Assembly (NCBI RefSeq): GCF_018967645.1
Contig: NZ_JAHLZF010000010.1
Span: 1 to 64,000, forward strand
From: Allobacillus halotolerans
GTDB lineage: Bacteria; Bacillota; Bacilli; Bacillales; Alkalibacillaceae
Reading direction: 5' to 3'
DNA: 64,000 bases
Shown: positions 53,631 to 62,970 of the stretch, one piece after another
Layout of the letters: every line of letters starts with the position of its first letter
Numbering within the stretch: the first letter of the stretch is position 1
Notes under the pieces: generated by a model
Told to the model about the DNA's origin: nothing
The model's input: only the letters and a program-made list of their open reading frames with translations
Databases searched by the model: none
Made by a program: the position numbers and the translations under genes

Positions 53631-54548
53631 ATGAAGAAATATATAACCAAAAGGCTTCTTGAAATTATTCCTGTATTGTTCATTATTACATTTGTCGTTT
53701 TTGTTTTGATGTACCATGCAGGTGATCCTGTAGCGATGATGTTACCAGATGAAGCGAGTCAAGAAGATCGTGAAAACATGAGAGAAGCACTTGGATTAAA
53801 CGATCCATTCATCGTTCAATACGGAAACTTCCTTAAAGATATTTCAACAGGAAATTTTGGTGAGTCGATTCGTTATAATACTCAGGCTCTGCCACTTGTT
53901 ATAGAACGATTACCAGCATCATTTGAATTAGCAGGGGTAGCGATGTTAGTCGCAATTTTAATTTCAATACCACTAGGTATATGGTCTGCAAATAAAAGAA
54001 ATACGGTCACTGATCTTTTTATCACAGGTGGCTCTGTATTAGGAAAAGCAATGCCAAACTTTTGGTTAGGAATTATGTTGATATTAATCTTGGCAGTCAA
54101 TGTACAAATCTTCCCAGTCTCCGGTCGTGGAACACTCGTTCATTTAGTATTACCAGCAATTACTCTTGGTACATCTATTGCAGCGGAAATGACACGATTA
54201 GTTCGTTCATCCATGCTGGATACTCTTGGTCAGGATTACATAAGAACAGCATCCAGTAAGGGTGTTCCTTATTTCAAAGTTGTCGTTTCACATGCATTTC
54301 GAAATACACTAATACCTGTCATTACAATCACTACATTACAACTTTCTATTGTAGTGAGTGGTTCTATTATTACCGAATCAGTTTTCCAATGGCCAGGTCT
54401 GGGTCTATTGCTAGTACAAGCTGTCAATGCGCGTGATATGGCTGTTGTGCAAGCAGCTGTATTCATCATTGCAATTTTAGTGATTGTAGTGAACTTAATT
54501 ACAGACTTGATCTATGTTCTTATCGATCCGCGAATTAAATACAGCTAG
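53631..54548 (+). CDS. ABC transporter permease, DppB type
   Basis: A 305-residue six-helix permease with the family start KRLLEIIPVLFIITFVVFVL, the long outside loop up to residue 100, and the EAA-type coupling loop DYIRTASSKGVPYFKVVVSHAF. It pairs with the DppC-type protein 11 bases downstream. Confidence 0.94.
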   Translation: MKKYITKRLLEIIPVLFIITFVVFVLMYHAGDPVAMMLPDEASQEDRENMREALGLNDPFIVQYGNFLKDISTGNFGESIRYNTQALPLVIERLPASFELAGVAMLVAILISIPLGIWSANKRNTVTDLFITGGSVLGKAMPNFWLGIMLILILAVNVQIFPVSGRGTLVHLVLPAITLGTSIAAEMTRLVRSSMLDTLGQDYIRTASSKGVPYFKVVVSHAFRNTLIPVITITTLQLSIVVSGSIITESVFQWPGLGLLLVQAVNARDMAVVQAAVFIIAILVIVVNLITDLIYVLIDPRIKYS

Positions 54549-54559
54549 GAGGTGTCCGT

Positions 54560-55465
54560 ATGAGTGAGGCAGCAGCTAATCTTGAACAAAAAGAAAAGAA
54601 GTCTTCAAGCTCGATTAGTAATTTATCGATTTTTGTAAAGTTATTATTGAAAAGTAAAACAGGAATGCTCGGATTGATCATTCTTCTGATTGCTACGTTC
54701 GTAGCAATATTTGCTGATTTGCTTGCACCTTATGACCCGGTAGAACCGCATTTGTCTTATATTTTGACTCCGCCTGCTTGGCAAGAAGGTGGAACGAGTC
54801 AGTTTATACTTGGCACTGACAATCTAGGTCGTGATGTATTAAGTCGACTAATCTTCGGAACTCGCGTTTCTTTGATTGTAGGGGTTCTATCAGTTGTTGT
54901 AGCTGGGGCAATCGGCTTGTTCTTTGGAGTCATTTCCGGTTACTTCGGCAGATGGGTTGACCAGGTAATGATGCGAATTGTCGATGCGTTTCTATCCATT
55001 CCGAGTATTTTATTCATTATGGTCATCTTAACAGTATTTTCTCCAAGTCTCTGGATGTTGATTATCGTTATTGGATTAACGACATGGGTTAATTATGCTC
55101 GGATTATTCGCGGAGAAGTACTCAGTTTGAAAGAACGAGAGTTTGTGAAAGCCTCTCAAACAATTGGCACAAGTCATTGGATCATTATTTGGAGAAATTT
55201 AATTCCAAACGTGATGTCTACGTTTATTGTAATTTCAACATTGAGTGTCGCAACAACAATAATTTTAGAGGCATCACTCAGTTTCTTGGGATTAGGAATT
55301 CAACCACCCGATATTTCATGGGGAGGCATGTTGAATGATGGTCGTGATTATTTAGCTACACACTGGTGGATGGGAACTTTCCCTGGCATTGCAATAACAG
55401 TTACGGTCTTAGGCATTATCTTTCTTGGAGATTGGTTAAGAGATGTTCTTGATCCTAGATTATAG
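54560..55465 (+). CDS. ABC transporter permease, DppC type
   Basis: A 301-residue permease with the OppC N-terminal helix (GMLGLIILLIATFVAIFADLLAPYDP), FILGTDNLGRDVLSRLIFG and the coupling loop REFVKASQTIGTSHWIIIWR. AGGAGG precedes its ATG. It forms the pore with the DppB-type protein. Confidence 0.94.
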   Translation: MSEAAANLEQKEKKSSSSISNLSIFVKLLLKSKTGMLGLIILLIATFVAIFADLLAPYDPVEPHLSYILTPPAWQEGGTSQFILGTDNLGRDVLSRLIFGTRVSLIVGVLSVVVAGAIGLFFGVISGYFGRWVDQVMMRIVDAFLSIPSILFIMVILTVFSPSLWMLIIVIGLTTWVNYARIIRGEVLSLKEREFVKASQTIGTSHWIIIWRNLIPNVMSTFIVISTLSVATTIILEASLSFLGLGIQPPDISWGGMLNDGRDYLATHWWMGTFPGIAITVTVLGIIFLGDWLRDVLDPRL

Positions 55466-55480
55466 AAAAGGATGATTCAT

Positions 55481-56458
55481 ATGAACTTACTTGAAGTGAA
55501 GAACTTGCATACACATTTTCATACAGATCGAGGGCTTGTCCCAGCACTTAATGGAGTTTCCTTTTCAATAAAGAAGGGAGAAGTACTTGGGATTGTCGGT
55601 GAGTCGGGCTGCGGGAAAAGTGTTACATCATTATCAATATTGCAGCTACTGGGAAACAAAGGAAAAATTGAAAAGGGAAGTATTCAATTTAAGGGCCAGG
55701 AGTTAACAACATTTACAAAGAAGCAAATGCGAAAAGTTCGCGGTGATGAAATTTCCATGATTTTTCAAGAACCACTAACATCTTTAAATCCATTAATTCG
55801 CGTTGGGAAACAAATTGCAGAGACTATTTTGCTACACAGAGAGAACTATTCCAAAAACCAGGCGAAAGAGCATGCGATTAAAATGATGAAAATGGTCGGG
55901 ATTCCCCAAGCAGAAGAAAAATATAGTCAATATCCACACCAGCTTTCAGGTGGAATGCGTCAACGTATAATGATTGCAATTGCGCTCGCTTGTAATCCTG
56001 ATTTGTTGATTGCAGATGAGCCTACTACAGCACTTGATGTCACAATCCAAGAACAAATTCTTGGATTAATGAAAAAGATTGCTCATGAGACAGGGACTTC
56101 CATTATCTTCATTACACATGACCTAGGAGTTGTCGCTGAGATGGTCGATCGAGTAATTGTTATGTACTCAGGTCAAGTCGTAGAAGAAAACGATGTAGTT
56201 AGCTTTTTTGAAGCACCGAAGCACCCTTATTCTCAAGGCCTAATTAATAGCACACCAGCAATCGACCAAGGACAAAAACTAGAAGCCATCCGAGGAAATG
56301 TTCCCGCTCCTGCAAATAAACCTAATGGCTGCCCATTTCATCCACGTTGCCCAATGGCATCTGATATTTGTAAAACGACTGTTCCGAAAAACACTTACTT
56401 TGGTAAACAAGAGATGGTCAACTGTTGGCTATATGATAAGGAGGCGAAAACATCATGA
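55481..56458 (+). CDS. ABC transporter ATPase, DppD type
   Basis: About 325 residues: Walker [11 protein letters not shown]-loop, signature LSGGMRQRI, Walker [12 protein letters not shown] and the C-terminal oligopeptide ABC domain with PFHPRCPMA, whose cysteines can hold an iron-sulfur cluster. ATG 55481 is better placed from AAAAGG than ATG 55472. It overlaps the next gene by four bases. Confidence 0.94.
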   Translation: MNLLEVKNLHTHFHTDRGLVPALNGVSFSIKKGEVLGIVGESGCGKSVTSLSILQLLGNKGKIEKGSIQFKGQELTTFTKKQMRKVRGDEISMIFQEPLTSLNPLIRVGKQIAETILLHRENYSKNQAKEHAIKMMKMVGIPQAEEKYSQYPHQLSGGMRQRIMIAIALACNPDLLIADEPTTALDVTIQEQILGLMKKIAHETGTSIIFITHDLGVVAEMVDRVIVMYSGQVVEENDVVSFFEAPKHPYSQGLINSTPAIDQGQKLEAIRGNVPAPANKPNGCPFHPRCPMASDICKTTVPKNTYFGKQEMVNCWLYDKEAKTS

Positions 56459-57507
56459 GTAAAATAGTGGAGGAAACTGCGAAGGAAGCATTCGGAAAGG
56501 TAACGGACGAACCTATTCTAGAAGTTAAAAACCTCAAGACTTACTTTCCGATTTCATCAGGTAAGTGGTTTAACAAAGAAACAAAATATTTAAAGGCTGT
56601 CGATGAAGTTTCTTTCTATGTGAATCAAGGAGAGACTCTTGGAATCGTAGGTGAATCGGGCTGTGGGAAATCTACAACAGGTAACTCGATTATACGGCTT
56701 GTTGAACCGACAGCAGGGGAAGTTTGGTTTAAAGGAGAAAACATTGCAACAATGAAATCGAGGGAGTTTAAGCCATTTAAGAAAAATATTCAAATGATCT
56801 TCCAGGATCCTTTTTCATCTCTTAATCCTCGTATGCATGTGTTCGATATTATTGCAGAACCTCTTCGTACCAACAAAATGTATCAAGGGAAAGACTTAGA
56901 GCAACGAGTATATGAATTGATGGATACAGTGGGGCTAGACCCCGATTTGGCCAATCGCTTTCCTCACCAATTCAGCGGGGGTCAGCGACAAAGGATTGGC
57001 ATTGCACGAGCTATAGCTGTCAAGCCTGAATTAATTATTTGTGACGAGCCAGTTTCTGCATTGGACGTTTCAATTCAAGCTCAAATATTAAATCTGTTGA
57101 ATCGCTTGCAGAGAGACTTGGGACTTACGTATATATTTATTGCACACGGAATTCCAGCAGTGAAATATGTAAGTGATCGGATTGCTGTCATGTATATGGG
57201 TGAAATTGTTGAAATGGCTGACAAAGATGCATTATTCAAAGCAACACTGCATCCTTATACACGTAAACTGATTTCAGCAGTTCCTTCAACGGACCCTAAA
57301 AAGCGAACAATTGGTGAAGAACAAGCGATTGCCGACGAACTAAACCAGGGTGAATCAGATGTCGTTGGTTGTAAGTTTGCCGATCGTTGTCCACTTGCTC
57401 GAGCGCATTGTCGAGAAGTTCGTCCTGATCTGCGACAATTACGCAGTGGTCACTTTGTTAAATGTCATTACCCACTAGAACAAGAAGCATTGGAGGAGAA
57501 TGTATGA
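56455..57507 (+). CDS. ABC transporter ATPase, DppF type
   Basis: A 350-residue ATPase: Walker [10 protein letters not shown], signature FSGGQRQRI, Walker B LIICDEPVSAL and C-terminal CKFADRCPLA. The switch His is in FIAHGIPAV, where HDL is more usual (HGI here), a mild deviation. It ends overlapping the next gene by four bases, so transporter and oxidase are coupled. Confidence 0.94.
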   Translation: MSKIVEETAKEAFGKVTDEPILEVKNLKTYFPISSGKWFNKETKYLKAVDEVSFYVNQGETLGIVGESGCGKSTTGNSIIRLVEPTAGEVWFKGENIATMKSREFKPFKKNIQMIFQDPFSSLNPRMHVFDIIAEPLRTNKMYQGKDLEQRVYELMDTVGLDPDLANRFPHQFSGGQRQRIGIARAIAVKPELIICDEPVSALDVSIQAQILNLLNRLQRDLGLTYIFIAHGIPAVKYVSDRIAVMYMGEIVEMADKDALFKATLHPYTRKLISAVPSTDPKKRTIGEEQAIADELNQGESDVVGCKFADRCPLARAHCREVRPDLRQLRSGHFVKCHYPLEQEALEENV

Positions 57508-58607
57508 AGTATATAGTTATCGGCTCAGGAGTTGTTGGTGCCTGTGCTGCGTATTATTTATCACAGAAAAAAGGTAATGAGGTTACTTTAATTGATGAAG
57601 CATTTGATGGAAAGGCCACTTCAGCAGGTGCTGGAATAATATGTCCATGGATTTCTCGGGTAGATGATCCTGAATGGTTTGCTATCTCTAGTCGGGGAGC
57701 CTTGTATTATCCAGAATTAATTCAATCATTAGAAGAACTTGGAGAAACAGAAACGGGATATAAGTTCACTGGGGCATTAGCAACGAGTGAAAAATTAGAA
57801 GATATATATGAAGTTAAAAGTCGAGTGGAAGAGAAAAAAAGAGAATTTAAAGAAGTTGGAGAGATCAAAGTATTGGAGGCACCGGCAGCTCAAAAATACT
57901 TTCCTCCTTTAGATGAAAATTTACACGCACTCTATATTTCTGGTTCTGCACGTTTAGATGGTAGATTGCTTGCTAAAGCATTGGTAAATGGTTTTCAAAA
58001 AAATGGTGGAAAATTGGTAGAGGAAAAAGTTAGCTTAAAGCGATCCGGAAATTCTGCTACCGTTTTAACAAGTGATGAAAAGATTGAAGCTGATAAAGTA
58101 ATTGTAGCCGCAGGTTCTTGGACTAATGATCTGCTAAAACAAATTGGAGTTTCGATTAATCAGAAACCACAGCGTGGGCAGATTGTTCATTTGACAGTTG
58201 ATGAAGACACATCAAACTGGCCTGTTGTTTTACCGCAAACAAGTAGTCATTATATGGTTGCTTTCAATGACAACAGAATCGCCTTCGGTGCGACGCGTGA
58301 AGATGAAAGTGGATTTGATTACCGGGTTACTGGAGGCGGGGTCCTCGAAGTATTGGATGAAGGTTTAAGCGTGGCTCCGGGGCTAAAAAGTGCAACATTT
58401 AAAGAAGTTCGTGTTGGATTTCGTCCAATGAGTTCAGATATCAAGCCACTGCTTGGTCCAATACCAGATATAGAGAATGTGATTATAGCTACCGGTTTAG
58501 GAGCTTCAGGACTCACGATGGGACCATACGTTGGATCTCTTGCAGCTAAAATAGCTTTAAATGAAAAATTAGAGGTAGATTTAGCACCCTATAATCCGTT
58601 GCGATAA
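57504..58607 (+). CDS. FAD-dependent amino-acid/amine oxidase (DadA/glycine-oxidase-like)
   Basis: A 367-residue flavoprotein: KYIVIGSGVVGACAAYYLSQ, TSAGAGIICPWISR, VIVAAGSWTNDLL, and the C-terminal VRVGFRPMSSDIKPLLGPIP with TGLGASGLTMGPYVG. It is distinct from the DAO-family gene at 49158 and has no small partner subunits nearby. ATG 57504 has GGAGG upstream. It probably handles a second amine released from the imported compound. Confidence 0.9.
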   Translation: MKYIVIGSGVVGACAAYYLSQKKGNEVTLIDEAFDGKATSAGAGIICPWISRVDDPEWFAISSRGALYYPELIQSLEELGETETGYKFTGALATSEKLEDIYEVKSRVEEKKREFKEVGEIKVLEAPAAQKYFPPLDENLHALYISGSARLDGRLLAKALVNGFQKNGGKLVEEKVSLKRSGNSATVLTSDEKIEADKVIVAAGSWTNDLLKQIGVSINQKPQRGQIVHLTVDEDTSNWPVVLPQTSSHYMVAFNDNRIAFGATREDESGFDYRVTGGGVLEVLDEGLSVAPGLKSATFKEVRVGFRPMSSDIKPLLGPIPDIENVIIATGLGASGLTMGPYVGSLAAKIALNEKLEVDLAPYNPLR

Positions 58608-58663
58608 GTAAATTTAATAATAAATCGTTCTTTCTATTATAAAGAAAAGAAGCAGGTGTAAAT

Positions 58664-59452
58664 ATGAAATATGTTCGATTTAAATATAAGGATAGCATAT
58701 GCTATGGCATATTAAGAGATTTAGAGATTACAATCATTGATGGTTCACCGATTTCAAAACATACTAAGACCACAGGAGAGAGAGTCGACCTAAACGAAGT
58801 CGAATTATTGGCTCCGCTTATTCCTAATGAAATTATTGGAATTGGTGCGAATTTTATTGCAGATGAAAATAGCCGACCAGGTGTGCCCCCAAGTACTCCG
58901 ATATTTTTTAACAAGCCAAAGTCCTCGGTCATTGGTCCAAACAAAAATATAATTCTTCCCCCTGGTATAAATTCAGTAAAGTTTGAAGCGGAGATTGCAG
59001 TGATTATTGGTAAACGAACTGAGAAAATAAATGAGGAGAATTATCAGGATTATATATTTGGGGTGACAGTGGGGAATGACGTCACAAGTCCAGAATACTT
59101 TAGAGAGGATGGCCATTGGTTTGTCGGCAAATCGTTTCCAAGCTTTACTCCTTTGGGCCCTGTAATTGAGACGGATGTGGATCTTGCTGAGTTATCAATT
59201 ACTTCTGCAGTGAACGACCAACCATTTCAAGATAGTCCGACGAGTCATATGATTGTCAGTATTCCTCAGATGATGGCCTACTTGTCTAGAGTGATGGTAC
59301 TCCAGCCAGGAGATGTCATTTTAACAGGTAGTCCAGTAGGTGCAGATTTCATAGAAGAAGGAGACACAGTAACCTGCACTGTGTCCGGAGTGGGGCAACT
59401 TACGAACACTGTAATTCGTTCAGAATGCACAAATAAGGTGAAGTTAAAATAA
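58664..59452 (+). CDS. Fumarylacetoacetate-hydrolase-family enzyme
   Basis: A 262-residue FAH-fold enzyme: GIGANFIADENSR, FFNKPKSSVIGP, metal ligands in VKFEAEIAVIIGK (two Glu) and GVTVGNDVTS (Asp), and LQPGDVILTGSP. Relatives hydrolyse acylpyruvates, decarboxylate oxaloacetate or isomerise hydroxymuconate-type acids; many release pyruvate. The substrate cannot be told from the sequence. AAGAAGCAGGTG is a modest ribosome site. Confidence 0.9.
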   Translation: MKYVRFKYKDSICYGILRDLEITIIDGSPISKHTKTTGERVDLNEVELLAPLIPNEIIGIGANFIADENSRPGVPPSTPIFFNKPKSSVIGPNKNIILPPGINSVKFEAEIAVIIGKRTEKINEENYQDYIFGVTVGNDVTSPEYFREDGHWFVGKSFPSFTPLGPVIETDVDLAELSITSAVNDQPFQDSPTSHMIVSIPQMMAYLSRVMVLQPGDVILTGSPVGADFIEEGDTVTCTVSGVGQLTNTVIRSECTNKVKLK

Positions 59453-59498
59453 TTAGTCACAATACTTAACTTTTTAAAACTAAACTTTTACGATCGAG

Positions 59499-59864
59499 GT
59501 GTTTATTATTTCATATCTACTAGGAATCCTACTTGTTATCGGGTTTTATGCTTTGGGTGAAACAATTCATAATTACTTATTGTCTTGGTTGCCAGGCAGT
59601 ATTATCGGAATGGTGCTTTTGTTTAGTGTGTATTTAATGATTGGTGAGAGACTGGTCCGATGGGTAAAGGAAGGAGCAGAATTATTTATCAAATATTTAC
59701 CGCTGTTTTTTGTGCCAGTGACAGTAGGTATTTTACAATATGAAAATTTAATGAGTGGATTTGGAATTATTTTTTTTGGGCTTTTATTATTTAGTTCATT
59801 TTTAATGATTTTAGTTATTAGTTACTTGATGAATCGAAGAGAGAGGGATTTATCGTGTGGCTGA
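59499..59864 (+). CDS. LrgA/CidA/PftA-family membrane protein
   Basis: A 121-residue protein with four helices and the motif LPGSIIGMVLLFSVYL. The start is unclear: GTG 59499 is part of the ribosome-site-like GAGGTG itself, and that site would better fit ATT 59508; no ATG is available. It is coupled to an LrgB-type partner, overlapping by ten bases. In B. subtilis a homologous pair (PftAB) moves pyruvate, which fits a cluster with a possible pyruvate-releasing enzyme; a murein-hydrolase-control role is the alternative. Confidence 0.82.
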   Translation: MFIISYLLGILLVIGFYALGETIHNYLLSWLPGSIIGMVLLFSVYLMIGERLVRWVKEGAELFIKYLPLFFVPVTVGILQYENLMSGFGIIFFGLLLFSSFLMILVISYLMNRRERDLSCG

Positions 59865-60523
59865 TTTTGACGGTTGGAATATTCCTATTATCGCAATGGC
59901 TTTATGTGAAAATAAAAAAAAGCTTCTTATTGCCCGTATTTACAACAACAATTGTGATTATCTTATTATTATTATCAACAGGTCATACATACAAACATTA
60001 TTATGAAACAGCTCAATGGATCGACTGGTTGCTTGGCCCAGCGGTGGTAGCTTTAAGTTATCCATTGTACAAGCATCGTAAAATGCTTCTTAAAAACGGT
60101 GTGAAAATTATTAGTTGGGTGGTAGTTGCAACAGCAATTAGTATTCTAACTGGTGCGTTCATCTTTTGGTTGTTTGGTGTAAATGATACGTATGTTGTCA
60201 CAGCCATGCTGAAAAATATTACAGCCCCTGTAGCAATTGACTTGGCAGAAATCTATGGAGGAATTCCAGCTTTAATTGCGGTGCTTTGTACATTAGCAGG
60301 TATGCTAGGTGCTGTCGCAGGTCCCCCTGTGTTCCGTTTATTAAATATAAAAAGCAGTATTGCAAAGGGAGTAGCAATGGGCTCCACTGCACATGCCATT
60401 GGAACCTCTCGACTTTTGGAAGATGATGATTACGCAGGAGCAATCAGTACGCTTTCTTTTCTAATTGTGACGTTAATCATGCCGGTTATTGTTCCAATTT
60501 TAGTATATTTAATGGTCAATTAA
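59855..60523 (+). CDS. LrgB/CidB/PftB-family membrane protein
   Basis: A 222-residue protein with about six helices and LrgB signatures: KNITAPVAIDLAEIYGG, KGVAMGSTAHAIGTSRLLE and DDYAGAISTLSF. GTG 59855 follows GAGAGGG. It is the partner of the LrgA-like protein. A truncated second copy of the C-terminal half lies at 61989-62307. Confidence 0.9.
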   Translation: MWLILTVGIFLLSQWLYVKIKKSFLLPVFTTTIVIILLLLSTGHTYKHYYETAQWIDWLLGPAVVALSYPLYKHRKMLLKNGVKIISWVVVATAISILTGAFIFWLFGVNDTYVVTAMLKNITAPVAIDLAEIYGGIPALIAVLCTLAGMLGAVAGPPVFRLLNIKSSIAKGVAMGSTAHAIGTSRLLEDDDYAGAISTLSFLIVTLIMPVIVPILVYLMVN

Positions 60524-60575
60524 ATAGAATTCAATTACAATAATTCAATGAAAAAATAATACCTGAACCAATAAC

Positions 60576-60608
60576 AAAACCCGGCTGCCTCAATAGCCGG
60601 GTTTTATC
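60576..60608 (+). terminator. Terminator after the lrgAB-like genes
   Basis: AAAACCCGGCT and AGCCGGGTTTT pair perfectly around GCCTCAAT, with T-rich sequence after. It closes the cluster that begins at 47 kb. Confidence 0.9.
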
Positions 60609-60714
60609 TTTCTAATAAGGGAGATTTAAACCAATGTTACTTCTGCTCAGCCGAACGCAACTCCACTCGACGGATTTTATCGATTTTTTTTCGGTAGTTC
60701 TTCAATGAACTGTT

Positions 60715-61440
60715 AGGTCACATATCATCCTAACCAGGGTGCATATCGCCCGGTGCGGGGCCCATATATTTTCAATTTGGGAGCATATCTCGCATATTTT
60801 CTTCTGAGTCACTATGATCATGCTTAGGTCTCATTTTATTTTGCATTCGGTTCATATTTTTGGGTTTTGGGCTCACATATTCAGACGGCGGTCGCATATC
60901 TAATAGATTCGGTCACATATCATCCTAACTAGGGTGCATATCGTGCGGTGCGGGGCTCATATATTTTCAAGTTGGGTGCATAACTTTCATATTATCTGCA
61001 GCGTCTACTATGATCAGCTTAGACCTCATTATATTTTGCATTCGGCTCATATTTTTGGATTTTGGGTCCATATATTCAGACGGCGGTCGCATATCTAATA
61101 GATTCGGTCGCATATCTTCCTAACCAGGGTGCATATCGGCCGGTGTGGGGCCTATATATTTTCAAGTTGGGAGCATAACTCTCATATTATCTGTTGCTTT
61201 ACTACGATCATACTTAGGCTTCATTTTATTTTGCATTTGGCTCATGTTTTTGGGTTTTGGGTCCATATATTCTGAAGACGGGCGCATATCTAATAGATTC
61301 GGTCGCATATCTTCCTAACCAGGGTGCATATCGTGCGGTGCGGGGCCCATATATTTTCAAGTTGGGTGCATGTCTTTTAGCGTTCTTCTCATGAAACGTC
61401 AAAGCGGGCGTATATTTCCTTAGATTGGCCCCATAAATTA
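60715..61440 (+). repeat. Family C array organised as 195-bp higher-order repeats (copy C2)
   Basis: CATAT cores with GG(G/T)YSN upstream recur every 21 bp. Within each block the steps are 21, 21, 21, 48, 21, 21, 21 and 21 bp, and the whole block of 195 bp repeats: starts at 60721, 60916, 61111 and a partial fourth at 61306. Blocks 1-3 are nearly identical in order of sub-units, differing at scattered bases. After about 61370 the fourth block departs, but the 21-bp rhythm continues to 61432. It lies between converging lrgB and cwlJ genes. No protein is called. Confidence 0.9.
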
Positions 61441-61462
61441 CCAAGTTTCAATAATTCAAACC

Positions 61463-61900
61463 TTATCGATAAGCACTCTCGCACGTATCTGCGATCGGTT
61501 CATAGTAGCAGTGTTGTTTATATTGTCCGGTGAATGGTTGGCCGTACCAGGTAGGTGGGCAGGGTGCATATGGGTTAAAGTACCATAAGGCATATTTCGA
61601 TGGGTGTTGCCTCCATCGTTGCACGACTCTTCTTGCTAACTTTCTTTCTACTTCTCTTGCAGGTTGGTAAAACAAATTTCCTTTTTGTACGGCTTCAAAG
61701 GAGAAGTTTCCCCCTTGAACTTGGTAGATGACTTCTTCGATGTTTCGCACTTCTCGGAAATCCAAACAATCTGCAACGGCTCTGTTTACGATCACATTTC
61801 CGACCATCAGCATTCCTAATCTACCTTCCCCTTCAGCTTCTGCCCGCATCATCCGAGCGATTAAATCGATGTCTTTACTTGTATGTCTTACTCTTGTCAC
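61463..61900 (-). CDS. cwlJ: Spore cortex-lytic hydrolase, CwlJ family
   Basis: About 145 residues of the SleB/CwlJ hydrolase fold without a signal peptide, like CwlJ. IDLIARMMRAEAEGEGRLGMLMVGNVIVNR carries the catalytic Glu region; QVQGGNFSFEAVQKGNLFYQ and YALWYFNPYAPCPPTWYG follow. CwlJ acts in the spore coat to degrade cortex during germination. AGAGGTGAT favours the GTG start at 61900; GTG 61909 overlaps it. This shows the host forms spores. Confidence 0.9.
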   Translation of the reverse strand: MTRVRHTSKDIDLIARMMRAEAEGEGRLGMLMVGNVIVNRAVADCLDFREVRNIEEVIYQVQGGNFSFEAVQKGNLFYQPAREVERKLARRVVQRWRQHPSKYALWYFNPYAPCPPTWYGQPFTGQYKQHCYYEPIADTCESAYR

Positions 61901-61988
61901 ATCCATCACCTCTAACTATATTGTATGAATGGCTCATGGTTACATGTTCTTTTTTTTACACTGTGATCGAAAGAATGTGTTGTAGCGC

Positions 61989-62307
61989 AAAGCTGAAAAA
62001 TATTACGACTCCGGTAGCGATTGACTTGGCGGAACTTTATGGCGGTATTCCAACGTTGGTTGCGATTATTTGTACTTTATTCGGTATGATTGGAGCAGTC
62101 GTCGGCCCGATGATCTATCGACGGTTTCGTGTTCAAAGTAAACTGGCACAAGGCGTAGCGATGGGTGCCCTCGCGCATGCAATTGGTACATCGAGATTGA
62201 TGGAGGAGGATGATTATGCAGGTGCCATCAGTACGTTATCCTTTTTAGTAGTAACGTTGGTAATGCCATTGATCGTCCCTGTGTTGGTATATTGGCTCGT
62301 CGGTTAG
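61989..62307 (+). pseudogene. Truncated lrgB (C-terminal half only)
   Basis: About 105 codons reading KNITTPVAIDLAELYGGIPT through YAGAISTLSFLVVTLVMP match the second half of the LrgB-like protein at 59855. Similarity begins abruptly at GCTGAAAAATATTAC (about 61990, matching 60208). Upstream codons have no similarity and overlap cwlJ on the other strand. The frame is intact from the break to the stop. It lacks the first half and a start signal, so it is not expected to work. Confidence 0.8.
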
Positions 62308-62428
62308 GTTGTCGAAATCTGTTGAAAAAAGTCATATAAAAAGGTTTTGTGATATAATAAAAAGGAGACTGAAATTTTATATACATAGAAAATAAATTTC
62401 AGCGATTGAATATAAGGGGGAAATATTG

Positions 62429-62737
62429 TTGAGAAAGTTAATTATGACCGTCTTAATGGCAGGTTTTCTACTGTTAGTCGCCTGCGGAGGACAAAGCATT
62501 GAAGGAAAATGGGAAGATAGCACAGGCGCAATCGTTGAGATTACTGAAGATGCGATGAAATTCGGGGAAGATATGGGTCTGGCCTTAGAAATTGACCTCG
62601 CACATATAGAAGATGACTTGTATGAAATCTCCATGATGGGTGAATCTGAAGAAGTGAAATTCAACGTCGATGGCGATGAGTTAACCATGGAGCACGTGAG
62701 CTCTGGTGAATCAGAGGTTCTGATAAGAGCTGAATAA
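62429..62737 (+). CDS. Small lipoprotein
   Basis: A 102-residue lipoprotein with lipobox LVAC and a compact, acidic mature part (IEGKWEDSTGAIVEI and onward) that resembles small beta-barrel lipoproteins of Bacillaceae (lipocalin-like GKWxD start). Start TTG 62429 lies eight bases after AAGGGGG; TTG 62426 is the alternative. It is monocistronic with its own terminator. Function unknown. Confidence 0.75.
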   Translation: MRKLIMTVLMAGFLLLVACGGQSIEGKWEDSTGAIVEITEDAMKFGEDMGLALEIDLAHIEDDLYEISMMGESEEVKFNVDGDELTMEHVSSGESEVLIRAE

Positions 62738-62748
62738 TGGAAAGAGAA

Positions 62749-62780
62749 AATCAGGCTGTCCAATGCGGGCAGCCTTTTTT
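62749..62780 (+). terminator. Terminator after the small lipoprotein gene
   Basis: AGGCTGTCC and GGGCAGCCT pair around AATGC, followed by a six-T run. Confidence 0.85.
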
Positions 62781-62804
62781 GAATAAAATTGTTCAGGCAT
62801 GGCG

Positions 62805-62945
62805 TGGCACATATAAATCTGATTTGGGTGCATATCTCCAATAGTTGGGTCCATATAGTTGGTCTTTGGTCACATAAAATGGACTGGAGGGTTCATATAC
62901 GGCCACGGTGGCTCAAATAATTGAATTAAGGTCGCATATATTGCT
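62805..62945 (+). repeat. 21-bp-period repeat array, family C (copy C3)
   Basis: Seven units with CATAT-like cores at 62810, 62831, 62852, 62873, 62894, about 62914 and 62935. Each is preceded by GGN-type bases, for example GGGTGCATATC, GGGTCCATAT and GGTCACATAA. It lies between converging genes, as does copy C2. Confidence 0.8.
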
Positions 62946-62970
62946 GATGACTGAGCGGAAGGAACAAAAT

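Noticed and set aside
61226-61444. Minus-strand small protein within array C2
   Set aside because: The peptide is a seven-residue repeat reflecting the 21-bp units, with no ribosome site.
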